From: Chrysaora quinquecirrha
Taxonomy: Eukaryota; Cnidaria; Scyphozoa; Semaeostomeae; Pelagiidae
Direction of reading: 5' to 3'
DNA: 64,000 nt
Assembly (NCBI GenBank): GCA_014526335.1
Contig: JACTAT010000008.1
Location: 274,111-338,110, forward strand
The notes under the pieces were generated by a model that was not told where the DNA came from, did no database searches, and saw only the letters and a program-made list of their open reading frames with translations. Positions 45,551 through 56,680 of the stretch are shown one piece after another. Each line of letters begins with the position of its first letter. Position 1 is the stretch's first letter. A program made the position numbers and the translations under genes.

Positions 45551-46200
45551 ATGAAAACGATATCAACTATATTAAAGGATAGGCCTACCCAAGATGATCA
45601 CCTTAAAAATGCATTTGAGCAAGCAAAACCGATTTTGACATTGCAGCAACTCCCAAACCTTCTTTCTCTTCTAACAAAGGCAAAATTCAATAGTGAAACT
45701 ACTGTTTCAGATAAACCGTATGGAGATATATTTCTTTGTTCTGATAAACGCTGCAAACTATGTAAATACTACCTTCAACCCGTTAATAATTTTAAAACCT
45801 GGAATGGAACAGTTGGAGAATAAAATCACACATCACATGGAAAAGTAAAACTGTAGTTTATTTTTTATCATGCAATATGCGCAAAGGCAAAATGACATAC
45901 ATTGGCCAAACTACGAATTTATGTTTAAGAATGAACAATCACATCTCAGAAGCCCGTTCTCAAATTTCATCTTGTATATTCTCACGTCATGTAAATCAGT
46001 GTGGAATTCATCATTATCATTTGCAAGACCCCTACTTCAAAGTTTATGTATTAATGTCGTCATCAGACAGTGACTCACCAATCCGTTCTGAAAGCAGATT
46101 TTTTAAAGTCAGACTTGCGGCACTAGACTTAACATTTACACACGTCATGAAGGGGAAGTTAAGATATTTCGTAGCATATGCGGCTTTTATCTTCCCCCTT
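45551..46200 (+). pseudogene. GIY-YIG endonuclease fragment of a Penelope-like element
   Basis: The first frame (45551-45823) has KPILTLQQLPNLLSLLTKAKF, then CSDKRCKLCKYY, the Cys pair before the nuclease in Penelope-like elements. After a break it resumes at about 45877 with MTYIGQTTNLCLRMNNHISE, the YIG part of the GIY-YIG fold with the conserved Arg and His, and ends with SSDSDSPIRSESRFF. The RT is absent. The strong Cys motif favours Penelope-like over other GIY-YIG sources. Fragmentary and non-functional. Confidence 0.65.
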
Positions 46201-46440
46201 TTAGAGATTTTGAGAAAATTGTTTTTGAAGCTGTGTTATTTCTAGGCAAAGGAGAGAAAAAGTTTTTAAGTTACATATTTTCCGTATTTTGAGTAAAGCT
46301 CTCTTTATTGATGTAAATAATTTGTTGGTAAGATGTGCAATTTATTTGTTCCTCTTCTAGAGATTCCCTGTTCCCCTATTCCCTGTTCCCCTATTCCTCG
46401 TTCCCCTTTTAGAGATAGCCTAAGCAATAAGCAAGCAATA

Positions 46441-46500
46441 ATAATGAATTGGCTTTTTCCTTTGTTATTCATAATGAATTGGCTTTTTCCTTGTTTTTCA
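46441..46500 (+). repeat. 30-bp direct duplication
   Basis: ATAATGAATTGGCTTTTTCC occurs twice, 30 bases apart. Confidence 0.85.
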
Positions 46501-46651
46501 TAATAGAAAGCGAAGTTTCTTTTTAAATATAGATAAAACTAGTTTTATCGAAGTTAATAGTAATACGGAGGATTTTGCATGCTTGCTCTCAAGAGACGCA
46601 TTCATGGCAGATTTCATGCGTCGCCTTCACGTGGTTACGAGACTTTCTAGG

Positions 46652-46659
46652 TATAAAAG
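46652..46659 (+). promoter_or_regulatory. TATA-box-like TATAAAAG
   Basis: Followed 20-35 bases downstream by TTGCTCAGTTGGG, resembling a transposon or LTR core promoter. No associated gene was recognised; weak. Confidence 0.2.
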
Positions 46660-46699
46660 AGCAGATATTGCTCAGTTGGGTTGCGCGTTTCGTTCGCTT

Positions 46700-47840
46700 T
46701 GGTGGTAGCACAAGATTTTTTGCTAAGCGATGAGGATGAAGAAGACGTCGTCCAATGCTTCAGCTAAGTGTTTTTTTTTTCACCCATTTTTTAAGCTTTG
46801 TTTGTTTTTGGCGTACGTATTTTAGGCCATAGGCCATAGTTTTTCGCTATTATCGATTTGTTGGCCCTGGTTACGTGGTCAGATATTTTGCACGTGTATG
46901 GGTTATGAGCTGCTTGAGGTCTTCACCTTTGTTTCATCTTTTCTGTCGCAGATTCAATAGGTTTAACCTGAGTTTCATGCTGGTGAAGTCGGTGGTCTGC
47001 GTGCTGAAAGTGTTCCTGTTCAAGAATGAGAACCAGCGAGGGCACAATGCATGTTTGGCCTTGCGGCGGCGCTGCGGGCATTGTCACTGATTTATCTGCA
47101 GCAAAGGCATCATGCTCGTCTGAACTTGCAACTGCGCTGTATGCATTTATCACAGATTTATCTGCATTAGTTTTTTTTTTTTTTTTCTAAACAGGGACCG
47201 TCGCTCCTGCAACCTGAAGGTAAAGGATTCTTTTTCATTAGGGAGTGGGCAGCTTAATCTCTTGTTTTTCTTAGATTCTAAATTCGGTAGCCCTTCGGTC
47301 TTGCTTCAAGGTCCAAGGAGGACCTCCTTTTTGTTTTTCAATTCGGTGACAACGTGTGGTCAAGTGAAAAATTCCTCTAACAGGCCTATTTATACTGAAA
47401 AACGTGAGATATAACGGAAACTATCTATGGATTTCAACCATCTTTTTTTTTAGTTTTTCTGTCTTGGTATTTAGGCCTGTCTGTGTGACAGGATTATTTG
47501 TTTTTCTGAGAAACAGCTTGTTTACATGGGTTGGGCATACAGTTTTTTAGGGCACATGTTCATGGCACTGCTGAACTGGCAGCCGTTCAGTTAAAATTTT
47601 GCTTGCTCGATTTTCTTTTTCGTTTTGATTAGCTACGGTTAGGGATGCACTAAGGAAAATTCCTAAAGGTCTTTTTTTTATTCTTTTTTGGTTTTTTGGT
47701 GTAAAGATTGCATGCAAGAATTTTTGTCCTTCTGGGGGTGAAGAAAAAGCGGACACTGACGCAAAACTTAAACTTCTTATACTTTGTATGACAATGCGTA
47801 ATAAGCTTGGGAGATGGCTATTTGTCAACAGACGTGATGC
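46700..47840. other. spacer, no recognised gene
   Basis: T-rich sequence with homopolymer runs. No domain-bearing frame. Confidence 0.3.
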
Positions 47841-48057
47841 AGGCACAGCAGTGCTGAAAAGCTCAGCAGGGCAAGTTTTTTCATACCAGCAGGTAAAGTT
47901 GCAGACAGCAGTACTTTAGAGTTGCAGTATAGCCCAAGCAGTGAAGCAAGCTTTTTGCAATCTCTGGAGTGCTAAAGGCTAGGTTACCTGCATCTGTGCT
48001 GTAGAGTTGCAATGATAGATCGTCCTTTCTTTGTGTTAATTGCCACCTCAAGCTTTT

Positions 48058-48570
48058 TATTGCAAGATTAGTAGTGCAAGAGTCTTGATACTGGTAGCAG
48101 TACTTTGAAGTTGCTTCATAGGCTTAGCAGATCTGCAATTTTGCAAGCTCACCAATGCTAGGGACTAGATACAGGTAACAGTACTAAGGAGTTGCAATGT
48201 TGGCACAGCAGTGCTACAAGTTTTTATTGCAAGATTGGAAGTGCAAGAGTCTTGATACTGGTAGCAGTACTTGGAAGTTGCTTCTTAGGCTTAGCAGATC
48301 TGTAGGTCTTATTGCAAGCTCAGCAATGCTAGGGACTAGTTACAGGCTACAGTACTAAGGAGTTGCAACGTTGGCGCAGCAGTGCTACAAGTTTTTATTG
48401 CAAGGTTGGAAGTGCAAGAGTCTTGATACTGGTAGCAGTACTTGGAAGATGCTTCATAGGCATAGCAGATCTGTAGGTTTTTATTGCAAGCTCACCGATG
48501 CTAGGGACTAGATACTGGCAATTTTACTAAGGAGTTGCAATGTAAGCACAGAAGTGCCACAAAGCCACAG
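48058..48570 (+). repeat. about 170-bp tandem repeat, three units
   Basis: Units start near 48061, 48230 and 48400. Each contains GTGCAAGAGTCTTGATACTGG, CTTAGCAGATCTG and GCTAGGGACTAG in order. Confidence 0.8.
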
Positions 48571-48729
48571 CTAAGCAGTGCAAATTCTTTTTGCAGGTTC
48601 AGAAGTGCTTGGATGCAGGCAGCAGTACTATAGAGTTGTAATGTAAGCTAAGCAGTGCTACAAATTTTTTGTTGCACAGCAGCGCTGTAAGATGTTTTTG
48701 CAGGCTCAGCTGGGCTGCGATGAGATGCA

Positions 48730-49080
48730 AGCACAGCAGTGGTACAACATTTTCGTGCAAGCACAGCAGTGCTACGAATTTCTCTTGCAAGCACAACAGC
48801 ACTGTAAGATGTTCTTGTAAGCTCAGCAGGGCTACAATGGAATGCTAGCACAGCAGTGCTACAAACTTTTCGTGCAAACACAACAGTGTTACGAATTTCT
48901 CTTGCAAGCACAGCAGTGCTGTTGGATGTTCTTGTAAGCTCAGCAGGGCTACAATGGAATGCAAGCACAGCAGTGCTACAAACTTTTCGTGCAAACACAA
49001 CAGTGTTACGAATTTCTCTTGCAAGCACAGCAGTGCTGTAGGATGTTCTTGTAAGCTCAGCAGGGCTACAATGGGGTGCA
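48730..49080 (+). repeat. 116-bp minisatellite rich in AGCACAGCAGTGCT hairpins
   Basis: About three units each carrying several AGCAC-AGCA-GTGCT words, which can fold into small stems. Frames through it give Leu/Cys-rich or Ser-rich repeats and are not genes. Its inverted copy is at 58580-59070. Confidence 0.85.
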
Positions 49081-49435
49081 AGCACAGCAGTGCTGCAAAC
49101 TTCTCACGTAAGTACAGCGTTGCTAAAGGACTACATCTATGTTCAAGCACCTTAATGTGACCAGAATGCTGCAAGTGGAGGTAATGTTTTTTTTCTTTCT
49201 TCTTCTTCTTCTTCTTCTTTTGCGTTATTTTTTTCTTTTGGTAGCACGCACGCTTTGACGTCTTTGCTGTCAAGACTCTTGATAGGTTTTTGTGGGGGAA
49301 ACATTTCATCATCGTCAGTTTAGCAGATACCGACTCAGATTCATGTTTTATGGCGGGAATTTCACAATTCTTTACACAATAACCTATTGCAAATATTGTC
49401 ATTAATGCTGATTAGCTTTGAGGATCTCTTTTCAG

Positions 49436-49490
49436 GTGCAGAAGATGCCGAGCCATGGTGCAATCCTCCAACCGTCCCTGATGATTTATG
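49436..49490 (+). other. exon-like terminal coding fragment (tentative)
   Basis: A CTCTTTTCAG acceptor precedes a short frame (EDAEPWCNPPTVPDDL) ending in TGA. The copy at about 58192-58248 (minus) is the same. Family unknown. Confidence 0.2.
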
Positions 49491-49645
49491 ACCTACATGA
49501 TACGATATGTCAAATGGTCAATATAATGAGGGGACCCTGTCTTTCAATAATTGATTGATTTTGTATTTTATAAATCACCGTAAAGTGTTCTCTTGGTTTC
49601 TCTGGTGTTTACCTGGCTAGGAGTATTCAACTATTAATAGCGCAT

Positions 49646-49834
49646 TTGCGAGAAATTTCAGAAGGAAAACGACAGCTTTTATTTTCGAACAAGACATGTT
49701 TTGGATTACTCAATCCATCCTCAGTTAATGAGATTTTAAAGAAAAACTTTGAATTTATTACAAAGCTAGGTCACACTAATAATTTAAAGAGGCAAAAGGG
49801 AAAAGATCTAAAATCTAATTACAATCACAGTTGA
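49646..49834 (+). pseudogene. unrecognised coding-like fragment in duplicated arm
   Basis: A 62-codon frame (REISEGKRQLLFSNKTCFGLL...) with ordinary amino-acid composition, preserved in the right arm at 57844-58032 (minus). It ends next to a CCGCTATCTCGAAC palindrome resembling pogo/Tigger-type ends. I do not recognise the protein. Confidence 0.25.
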
Positions 49835-51046
49835 CATCCGCTATCTCGAACTCTCTCGGGAAACTGGAATTTGTTCGAGATAGCGAATGTTCAAAATAAC
49901 GGATGCCCCATATAAATATAAAAAATTCTAGTTTTTAAGTCAGAAAAGGAACCCCTATTAACATGCAGGGTTACTGACCCCAAATTTCATCAAACAAGTC
50001 TGGTATTTTTTACATAAGAGTAAAAACTCATCTGCTTTCATCCCTACTATTGGCGAAATTGAGATAATGGCGATGCAGCACATCTCGAAAGAGAACAGCT
50101 TCATCTATTGCATCCAATGTTACATACTGCAATATTTTTTAATGAAGGAAACAACAAGAAACTCCTTCTGTGTTACATTAAGCATGAAATAATATCTTTC
50201 TATGTTATTAAGCCCAGTAATGACCCCGCTGTGCATTAAATTATCAATAAGCAAGGCACAGTACCTTGGGGGCAGGGAACAACAAGGGCACCAGCTTGCT
50301 GAACATGCTGTGAAAATCGAAAATTAAGCGGATTCAGGACAGAATTTATATGGTATAAGGTTGGAGGGCTGATCTTCAGCATAAAATCAATCAGCATTGA
50401 ATTCTCTTTCGAATGAGGTATAATGCATGTAGTTTTGACGAGATCACAATTTTAGTCGATTTGGGCGCCCGCCATTATGGATTTGCCCTCCAAAACCCCA
50501 TTTCCCGGAGTGGGATTCATGGGGATTTTTTTTTGGTAACTACTGATACCTTTCTGCACCAACTGACGAAGTTTCAGCTTTATACTATTTTGTTCCGGGT
50601 AAAATCTTAAAACGACTGGACTATTAGCGCCGGGTATAAAGCCAATTGTCAAAAGGAATGTTTGTTCTAGCGGACTGTGCGAGGATCCCTTCTGCTTTCG
50701 AAAAAACTATTTCTAAATGCACGTTTTTATATATAAGGAACACATTTCTAAAGAACTTGAGGCTGACCTTTTCTAAAAGTCAATAAACTGGAAGAAACTA
50801 TTGAGACTCCAATGAAAAACTAAGAATAACTTTTTTAAACAAGACGGATTACACAACTGACTAACATAGCCAAAGTACAAGATATTTCCCATAGTAGCTA
50901 CTTCCCAAAAAGAGTCAATTTACGTTGAAAGTTAGAAAACGAGGCAAATTTAAATGAACTTGTTTTAAACATTAGTATTGAAGCATGTTTCGCTACAAGA
51001 AACATTAAAAGGAATGTTCAGCCTCATTTTGTTAACAAAAAAAGGA

Positions 51047-51199
51047 ACACCGTATTAGACATGGTAGTTACCACTTGTCATGACAAGCCTTTGATATTTA
51101 GTAGGGCCACGTTTCGGCAGAGATCCGCTCCCGAAACGCTCCCTACTAAATATCAAAACTTGCCATGATAAGTGGTGACTATCATGTCTAATACGGTGT
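51047..51199. mobile_element. near-perfect hairpin MITE, second copy
   Basis: Same element as 33139-33293, with a few differences in the loop. Confidence 0.75.
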
Positions 51200-51651
51200 C
51201 AGAAACAGCCTTGATAAGTTCGAATATATTTACTCAAATAAAGGAACTTCAGCCTGCGTTGAAAAAAATAAAACATACATATATGATATATTGTTATCTT
51301 ATCTCACAAGCCTTTTACGCAACGAAATACAGGCTCTGATATTATTTGGACTGCAAAAGAACGAGCAAAACTCGATCAAAGTACCATTCACGAGTGCGTT
51401 CTGCAATCTTTTTATGCTGAAAAAGTTCAATGAATGGAGCATCAAAGCATGATCAAAGCTTCTCCAACTGATCTGAAATCGCAGAAGTTTATCACTGTTT
51501 TCTAAACGAGTTTACTCAGTTCCCAGTTTACCCAGAAATCCCAGAAATTTCTTGTATCTTCACGCGAGATTCTGGATCCTGCTTTCCCGGGATTTTTTAT
51601 CATTTCCCCAGCTCGAGTTTTTCCCGGGAATCCTTGGATTTGACCCAGCTA

Positions 51652-52010
51652 CACTCTTTTTTTTATAAGAACAATTTCATAAGAACACGAGCCTTGATTT
51701 TGCCCAGATTTTAAGAACAAAATAAGAACATGCTGAGGCGGCCTTTTCAAAAGCCCTAAGCATATCAGCTATATATGTAAACAAAGAAATGGACAAGAAT
51801 GCTGCATGTTCACATAAACCTAGTACCACCCAAGACAATCATTGAAAAATATAGATATCCGCCAGGAATTAAGAACAGCTTAAGAACATTTCAGGCTATA
51901 TACGCCAGGAATTAAGAACAGATTAAGAACATTTCAGGCTCAAAAACGGCAGAATTTTAAGAAAAGCCAGCCTCGATCAAAATTTCCTGGTTCTTATAAA
52001 AAAAAGAGTG
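51652..52010. mobile_element. TA-flanked MITE, full copy (B)
   Basis: TA|CACTCTTTTTTTTATAAG at left and its exact complement plus TA at right (TIR at least 20 bp). The interior has repeated TTAAGAAC words. No coding. Confidence 0.85.
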
Positions 52011-52420
52011 TATTTCCCAGGATTTCCCCAGCTTTTTCTGCACGGGTTTGTCTCTTTCGTAAATTTGGATTGTTTTTTGTCCCTTCATGAATCTATGCTC
52101 AAATGTCGAATCTGTGTCAATCGAGTTTATGATTGAGTATCAGTGAGGAATGGCGGACAGCTTTTAGCATTGGTCTTGCTGCTTCTTGTTACTGTTTGTG
52201 CTTGGTGTTCTAATGATTGCCTACACATGTAATTGTTGTATTCGGTTAATCGATGGCGATGAGAATCGTTTACAAACGTGGGCCTACACTACAAGGACTG
52301 GGAATCGCTAAAGATGGGCCTAAAAATGCTTTGTCAAACTCATGAAAGATCGGAATGTAAAAAGGTAGCATATATGTTTTAAGAATACAGGAATATGTGA
52401 TTATAAGTTACAAATAGAAG

Positions 52421-53134
52421 TAGTCAGGGCGCTATGGTAAATGCAGCATGCAAAATCTGTGGGCAATTCAAAAATGGTTTAAAACAAGCAGAAGCTTTTA
52501 GATGACAAATCAACTTGTTGGACCTCTCCAAATTACTTGTGGGTGTAATCCGGCAGCATTTTGTGCTTTCCCCAAATACTTTTCTATATACTTTGAAACC
52601 TTGAAAATGGCACAAATTCAAAATTGGTGCATGAAAAATCGAAAACAACACTCAGAAAGTGCTTGCAAAGTACATTCAGAATATATGTTGTTTTTGAAAT
52701 TCAGTCGCTCTCCTTTCCTTCAGAGTTATCGATTGGTAAAACCTGAGCGCCCCCCTGCAAACACGATTAATTTCTCGCTCGTGCAACATTGCAGGGGGGC
52801 ACTCAAAGTTCACTGCTCAATTCCTCCTGTTAGGTGAGCTCAAATTTAACCAATAAGGTCTCTTTTGAATGCACTCAATAAGCCCTTTCTGGCAGTAGTT
52901 TTAAATTTGTTATGCAATGATTTTAGATTTTGGTGATTTTCAAGATTTTGAAGTAATTGAAAAACTGTATACGGAAAGCACAAAATGCTGCTGGATTACC
53001 CCCACAAGTTAATTGGTGATGTCCAACAAGTTGATTTGTCATCTACAAGCTCTTGCACTTGTTTTAAACCTTTTTTGCCTTGCCCACTGATTTTGCAGTC
53101 TGACCCCTGTTTCTGTCCAATAGCGACCTGACTA
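52421..53134. mobile_element. hAT-like foldback MITE (copy 2)
   Basis: Same element and same insertion site as 40747-41461, so it was inherited by segment duplication and not inserted separately. Confidence 0.65.
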
Positions 53135-53530
53135 AAATAGAATCGTAAGGACAGAGCTTCTGGGGGAAAAGGTGGAGTCCTGATAGCTATTCACTGTGAT
53201 ATAATATCCATCGAGCAATCATCATCTGCTGATTGTGAGATTGCGTGGACCAAAATCTCACATAACAAGGGAGATATTATGTTTGGTTCATTTTATCGCC
53301 AGCCTACATCCCCCATAGAGACTATGGAACAATTTTAAGTCTCCATGAACAGCCTTAAAGAGCTCAATAGATTTTACATTAAACATGTCATACTTGGAGA
53401 TGATATCAATTTACCAGATATAAATTGGACGGATGGATCAAGTGGAATTAGTGAAAAAATGCTGAGTATTATGGAGGAATTCAATCTGACACAAGTAGTA
53501 CAAAAACCCACGCGTCAAAGCAACACTTTG
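53135..53530 (+). pseudogene. LINE endonuclease fragment, truncated by Copia insertion
   Basis: Same reading as 41462-41857 (ILGDDINLPDINW, QVVQKPTRQSNTL). It is cut after ...AACACTTTG by the Copia-like LTR. The inverted twin is at 54769-55159. Confidence 0.8.
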
Positions 53531-54768
53531 TGTCATGTAATTATATATATTAAATATTGTCATTCTAGGTATTGAGTATATATGAATAACTGGTGGGTGT
53601 TATCCCTATTCAAAAGACTTGTTTATCTGTTTTTACATGGTAGCAGAGATGAGTGGTTACAAGAACCCACCGGTGTTTAGCAAAGACAAACCATATGATA
53701 GATATGTAGAAGAAATACGTGCATGGTGCATTGTTACTGAACTTGATAAAAAGAAGCAGGGAGTTGCTATTGCTTTGTCATTTCCTGAAACTGACCCAAG
53801 TGGGGTCCGTGATAAAGTCTTTAATGAGCTGAAATTAGAAACCATTAATGCAGATGATGGTGTTGAGAAGCTGATAACATACTTGGATAAACTGTTTAAA
53901 AGGATGAGCTAAGTGAAGTGTATGAACGTTACATTATGTTTGATAGATTTGAACGAGAAAGTCAGCAAAAGATGGATGATTTTATCCTGGAATTTGAAAG
54001 ACGTTATAACCGGATTATGCATAAAGATATGAAGCTACCACCGCCCGTTTTAGCATTCAAACTTTTAGATGCGTCCAAGCTGCCACACCAGGAAAGGCAG
54101 CTAGTACTGACAGCCGTTGATTATGCCAAAAAGGAACATTTATTTGAACAAATGAAATCTGCCTTACGAAAGTTTTATGGTGAACAGTCCCTACCTCTTG
54201 GAGATATAGCTGGAAGTCAAGCAGTTAAACTTGAATCAAGTATGCTTACAGACACAAATGAAGTTCTATATTCACGTAATCGTTATCAATCTAACCGTTT
54301 TCAGCCAAGAAAATTTGAGTCTCAACCCAGATCATACTACAAACAAGAAGAAAGTGGGACCAAACAGCGTCATGGACAAAAGATCAATCCAATTGGTTTT
54401 AACGGTAAACCAAACAAATGCAAGATCTGTGAATCAATTCTGCATTATGCTAAGGACTGTCCTCATAAACGTCCTATTGAGGATAACATAACACTATTTG
54501 TTAGTCCAAATGAAGAAGAAATGTGCCTCTTCACAAGTGAAGCAAGAAATTCTGCTGTTCTTGACTCCGGATGTACTTCAACTGTTGCTGGTCAAAACTG
54601 GATAAACTGCTACCTTCAAACACTCAACATAGAGCAGAAGAAAAGCATTGATTTGCAACCTAGTAGCAAAGTTTTTAAATTTGGTGGTGGAGAAACAAAA
54701 CCTCTAAGGGACAACTCCAACTTCCCTGTGAACTAGCTGGAAAAAGTGTTTTTGTGAAAACAGACATA
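53531..54768 (+). mobile_element. truncated Copia-like LTR element (GalEa-like?)
   Basis: A 107-bp LTR-like segment (53531-53637, TGTCATG...TTTTACA) is followed at once by TGGTAGCAGAG, a typical Copia primer-binding site matching initiator Met tRNA. Gag and the protease start follow. Integrase, RT and the 3' LTR are missing; the element ends abruptly at 54768 where the inverted arm begins. Short LTRs fit the GalEa Copia lineage of marine animals, which is an inference. Confidence 0.75.
53649..54736 (+). pseudogene. Copia-like Gag with zinc knuckle and aspartic protease start
   Basis: ATG at 53649, just after the primer-binding site. The first part (to about 53905) changes frame by one base near RMS*, then continues to 54736. 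Helical Gag core; zinc knuckle CKICESILHYAKDC (CX2CX4HX4C) at about 54418-54460; protease motif AVLDSGCTSTVAG at about 54552. It ends inside the protease region at a stop created near the truncation point. One frameshift plus the 3' truncation make it non-functional. Confidence 0.8.
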
Positions 54769-55159
54769 TGTTGCTTTGACGCGTGGGTTTTTGTACTACT
54801 TGTGTCAGATTGAATTCCTCCATAATACTCAGCATTTTTTCACTAATTCCACTTGATCCATCCGTCCAATTTATATCTGGTAAATTGATATCATCTCCAA
54901 GTATGACATGTTTAATGTAAAATCTATTGAGCTCTTTAAGGCTGTTCATGGAGACTTAAAATTGTTCCATAGTCTCTATGGGGGATGTAGGCTGGCGATA
55001 AAATGAACCAAACATAATATCTCCCTTGTTATGTGAGATTTTGGTCCACGCAATCTCACAATCAGCAGATGATGATTGCTCGATGGATATTATATCACAG
55101 TGAATAGCTATCAGGACTCCACCTTTTCCCCCAGAAGCTCTGTCCTTACGATTCTATTT

Positions 55160-55876
55160 TAGTCAGGTCGCTATTGGACAGAAACAGGGGTCAGACTGCA
55201 AAATCAGTGGGCAAGGCAAAAAAGGTTTAAAACAAGTGCAAGAGCTTGTAGATGACAAATCAACTTGTTGGACATCACCAATTAACTTGTGGGGGTAATC
55301 CAGCAGCATTTTGTGCTTTCCGTATACAGTTTTTCAATTACTTCAAAATCTTGAAAATCACCAAAATCTAAAATCATTGCATAACAAATTTAAAACTACT
55401 GCCAGAAAGGGCTTATTGAGTGCATTCAAAAGAGACCTTATTGGTTAAATTTGAGCTCACCTAACAGGAGGAATTGAGCAGTGAACTTTGAGTGCCCCCT
55501 GCAATGTTGCACGAGCGAGAAATTAATCGTGTTTGCAGGGGGGCGCTCAGGTTTTACCAATCGATAACTCTGAAGGAAAGGAGAGCGACTGAATTTCAAA
55601 AACAACATATATTCTGAATGTACTTTGCAAGCACTTTCTGAGTGTTGTTTTCGATTTTTCATGCACCAATTTTGAATTTGTGCCATTTTCAAGGTTTCAA
55701 AGTATATAGAAAAGTATTTGGGGAAAGCACAAAATGCTGCCGGATTACACCCACAAGTAATTTGGAGAGGTCCAACAAGTTGATTTGTCATCTAAAAGCT
55801 TCTGCGCTTGTTTTAAACCATTTTTTTGAATTGCCCACAGATTTTGCATGCTGCATTTACCATAGCGCCCTGACTA
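55160..55876. mobile_element. hAT-like foldback MITE (copy 3, inverted)
   Basis: Inverted copy of 52421-53134 within the right arm, same insertion site. Confidence 0.65.
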
Positions 55877-56285
55877 CTTCTATTTGTAACTTATAATCAC
55901 ATATTCCTGTATTCTTAAAAATATATGCTACCTTTTTACATTCCGATCTTTCATGAGTTTGACAAAGCATTTTTAGGCCCATCTTTAGCGATTCCCAGTC
56001 CTTGTAGTGTAGGCCCACGTTTGTAAACGATTCTCATCGCCATCGATTAACCGAATACAACAATTACATGTGTAGGCAATCATTAGAACACCAAGCACAA
56101 ACAGTAACAAGAAGCAGCAAGACCAATGCTAAAAGCTGTCCGCCATTCCTCACTGATACTCAATCATAAACTCGATTGACACAGATTCGACATTTGAGCA
56201 TAGATTCATGAAGGGACAAAAAACAATCCAAATTTACGAAAGAGACAAACCCGTGCAGAAAAAGCTGGGGAAATCCTGGGAAATA

Positions 56286-56680
56286 CACTCTTTTTTTTTA
56301 TAAGAACCAGGAAATTTTGATCGAGGCTGGCTTTTCTTAAAATTCTGCCGTTTTTGAGCCTGAAATGTTCTTAATCTGTTCTTAATTCCTGGCGTATATA
56401 GCCTGAAATGTTCTTAAGCTGTTCTTAATTCCTGGCGGATATCTATGTTTTTCAATGATTGTCTTGGGTGGTACTAGGTTTATGTGAACATGCAGCATTC
56501 TTGTCCATTTCTTTGTTTACTTGCTTTTTACGTTCAGTCTAACTATCGTACTTTCATATATAGCTGATATGCTTAGGGCTTTTGAAAAGGCCGCCTCAGC
56601 ATGTTCTTATTTTGTTCTTAAAATCTGGGCAAAATCAAGGCTCGTGTTCTTATGAAATTGTTCTTATAAAAAAAAGAGTG
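56286..56680. mobile_element. TA-flanked MITE, full copy (C, inverted)
   Basis: Counterpart of 51652-52010 with TA at both ends and about 37 extra bases internally. Confidence 0.85.

Larger units (their letters stand above)
48640..53530 (+). repeat. large inverted duplication, left arm
   Basis: Matches the reverse complement of 54769-59078 at high identity. Relative to the right arm it has an extra 584 bp (50625-51208) and about 65 bp near 50385-50450, and lacks about 37 bp near 51770. The inner end is CAACA-CTTTG next to a Copia LTR. Confidence 0.92.

Noticed and set aside
48599..49402. Leu/Cys-rich and Ser-rich ORFs on both strands (also 58273-59106)
   Set aside because: Products of the AGCACAGCAGTGCT minisatellite.
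54231..54491. Second ORF overlapping Gag in the Copia-like element
   Set aside because: Shadow frame of Gag; no domain.
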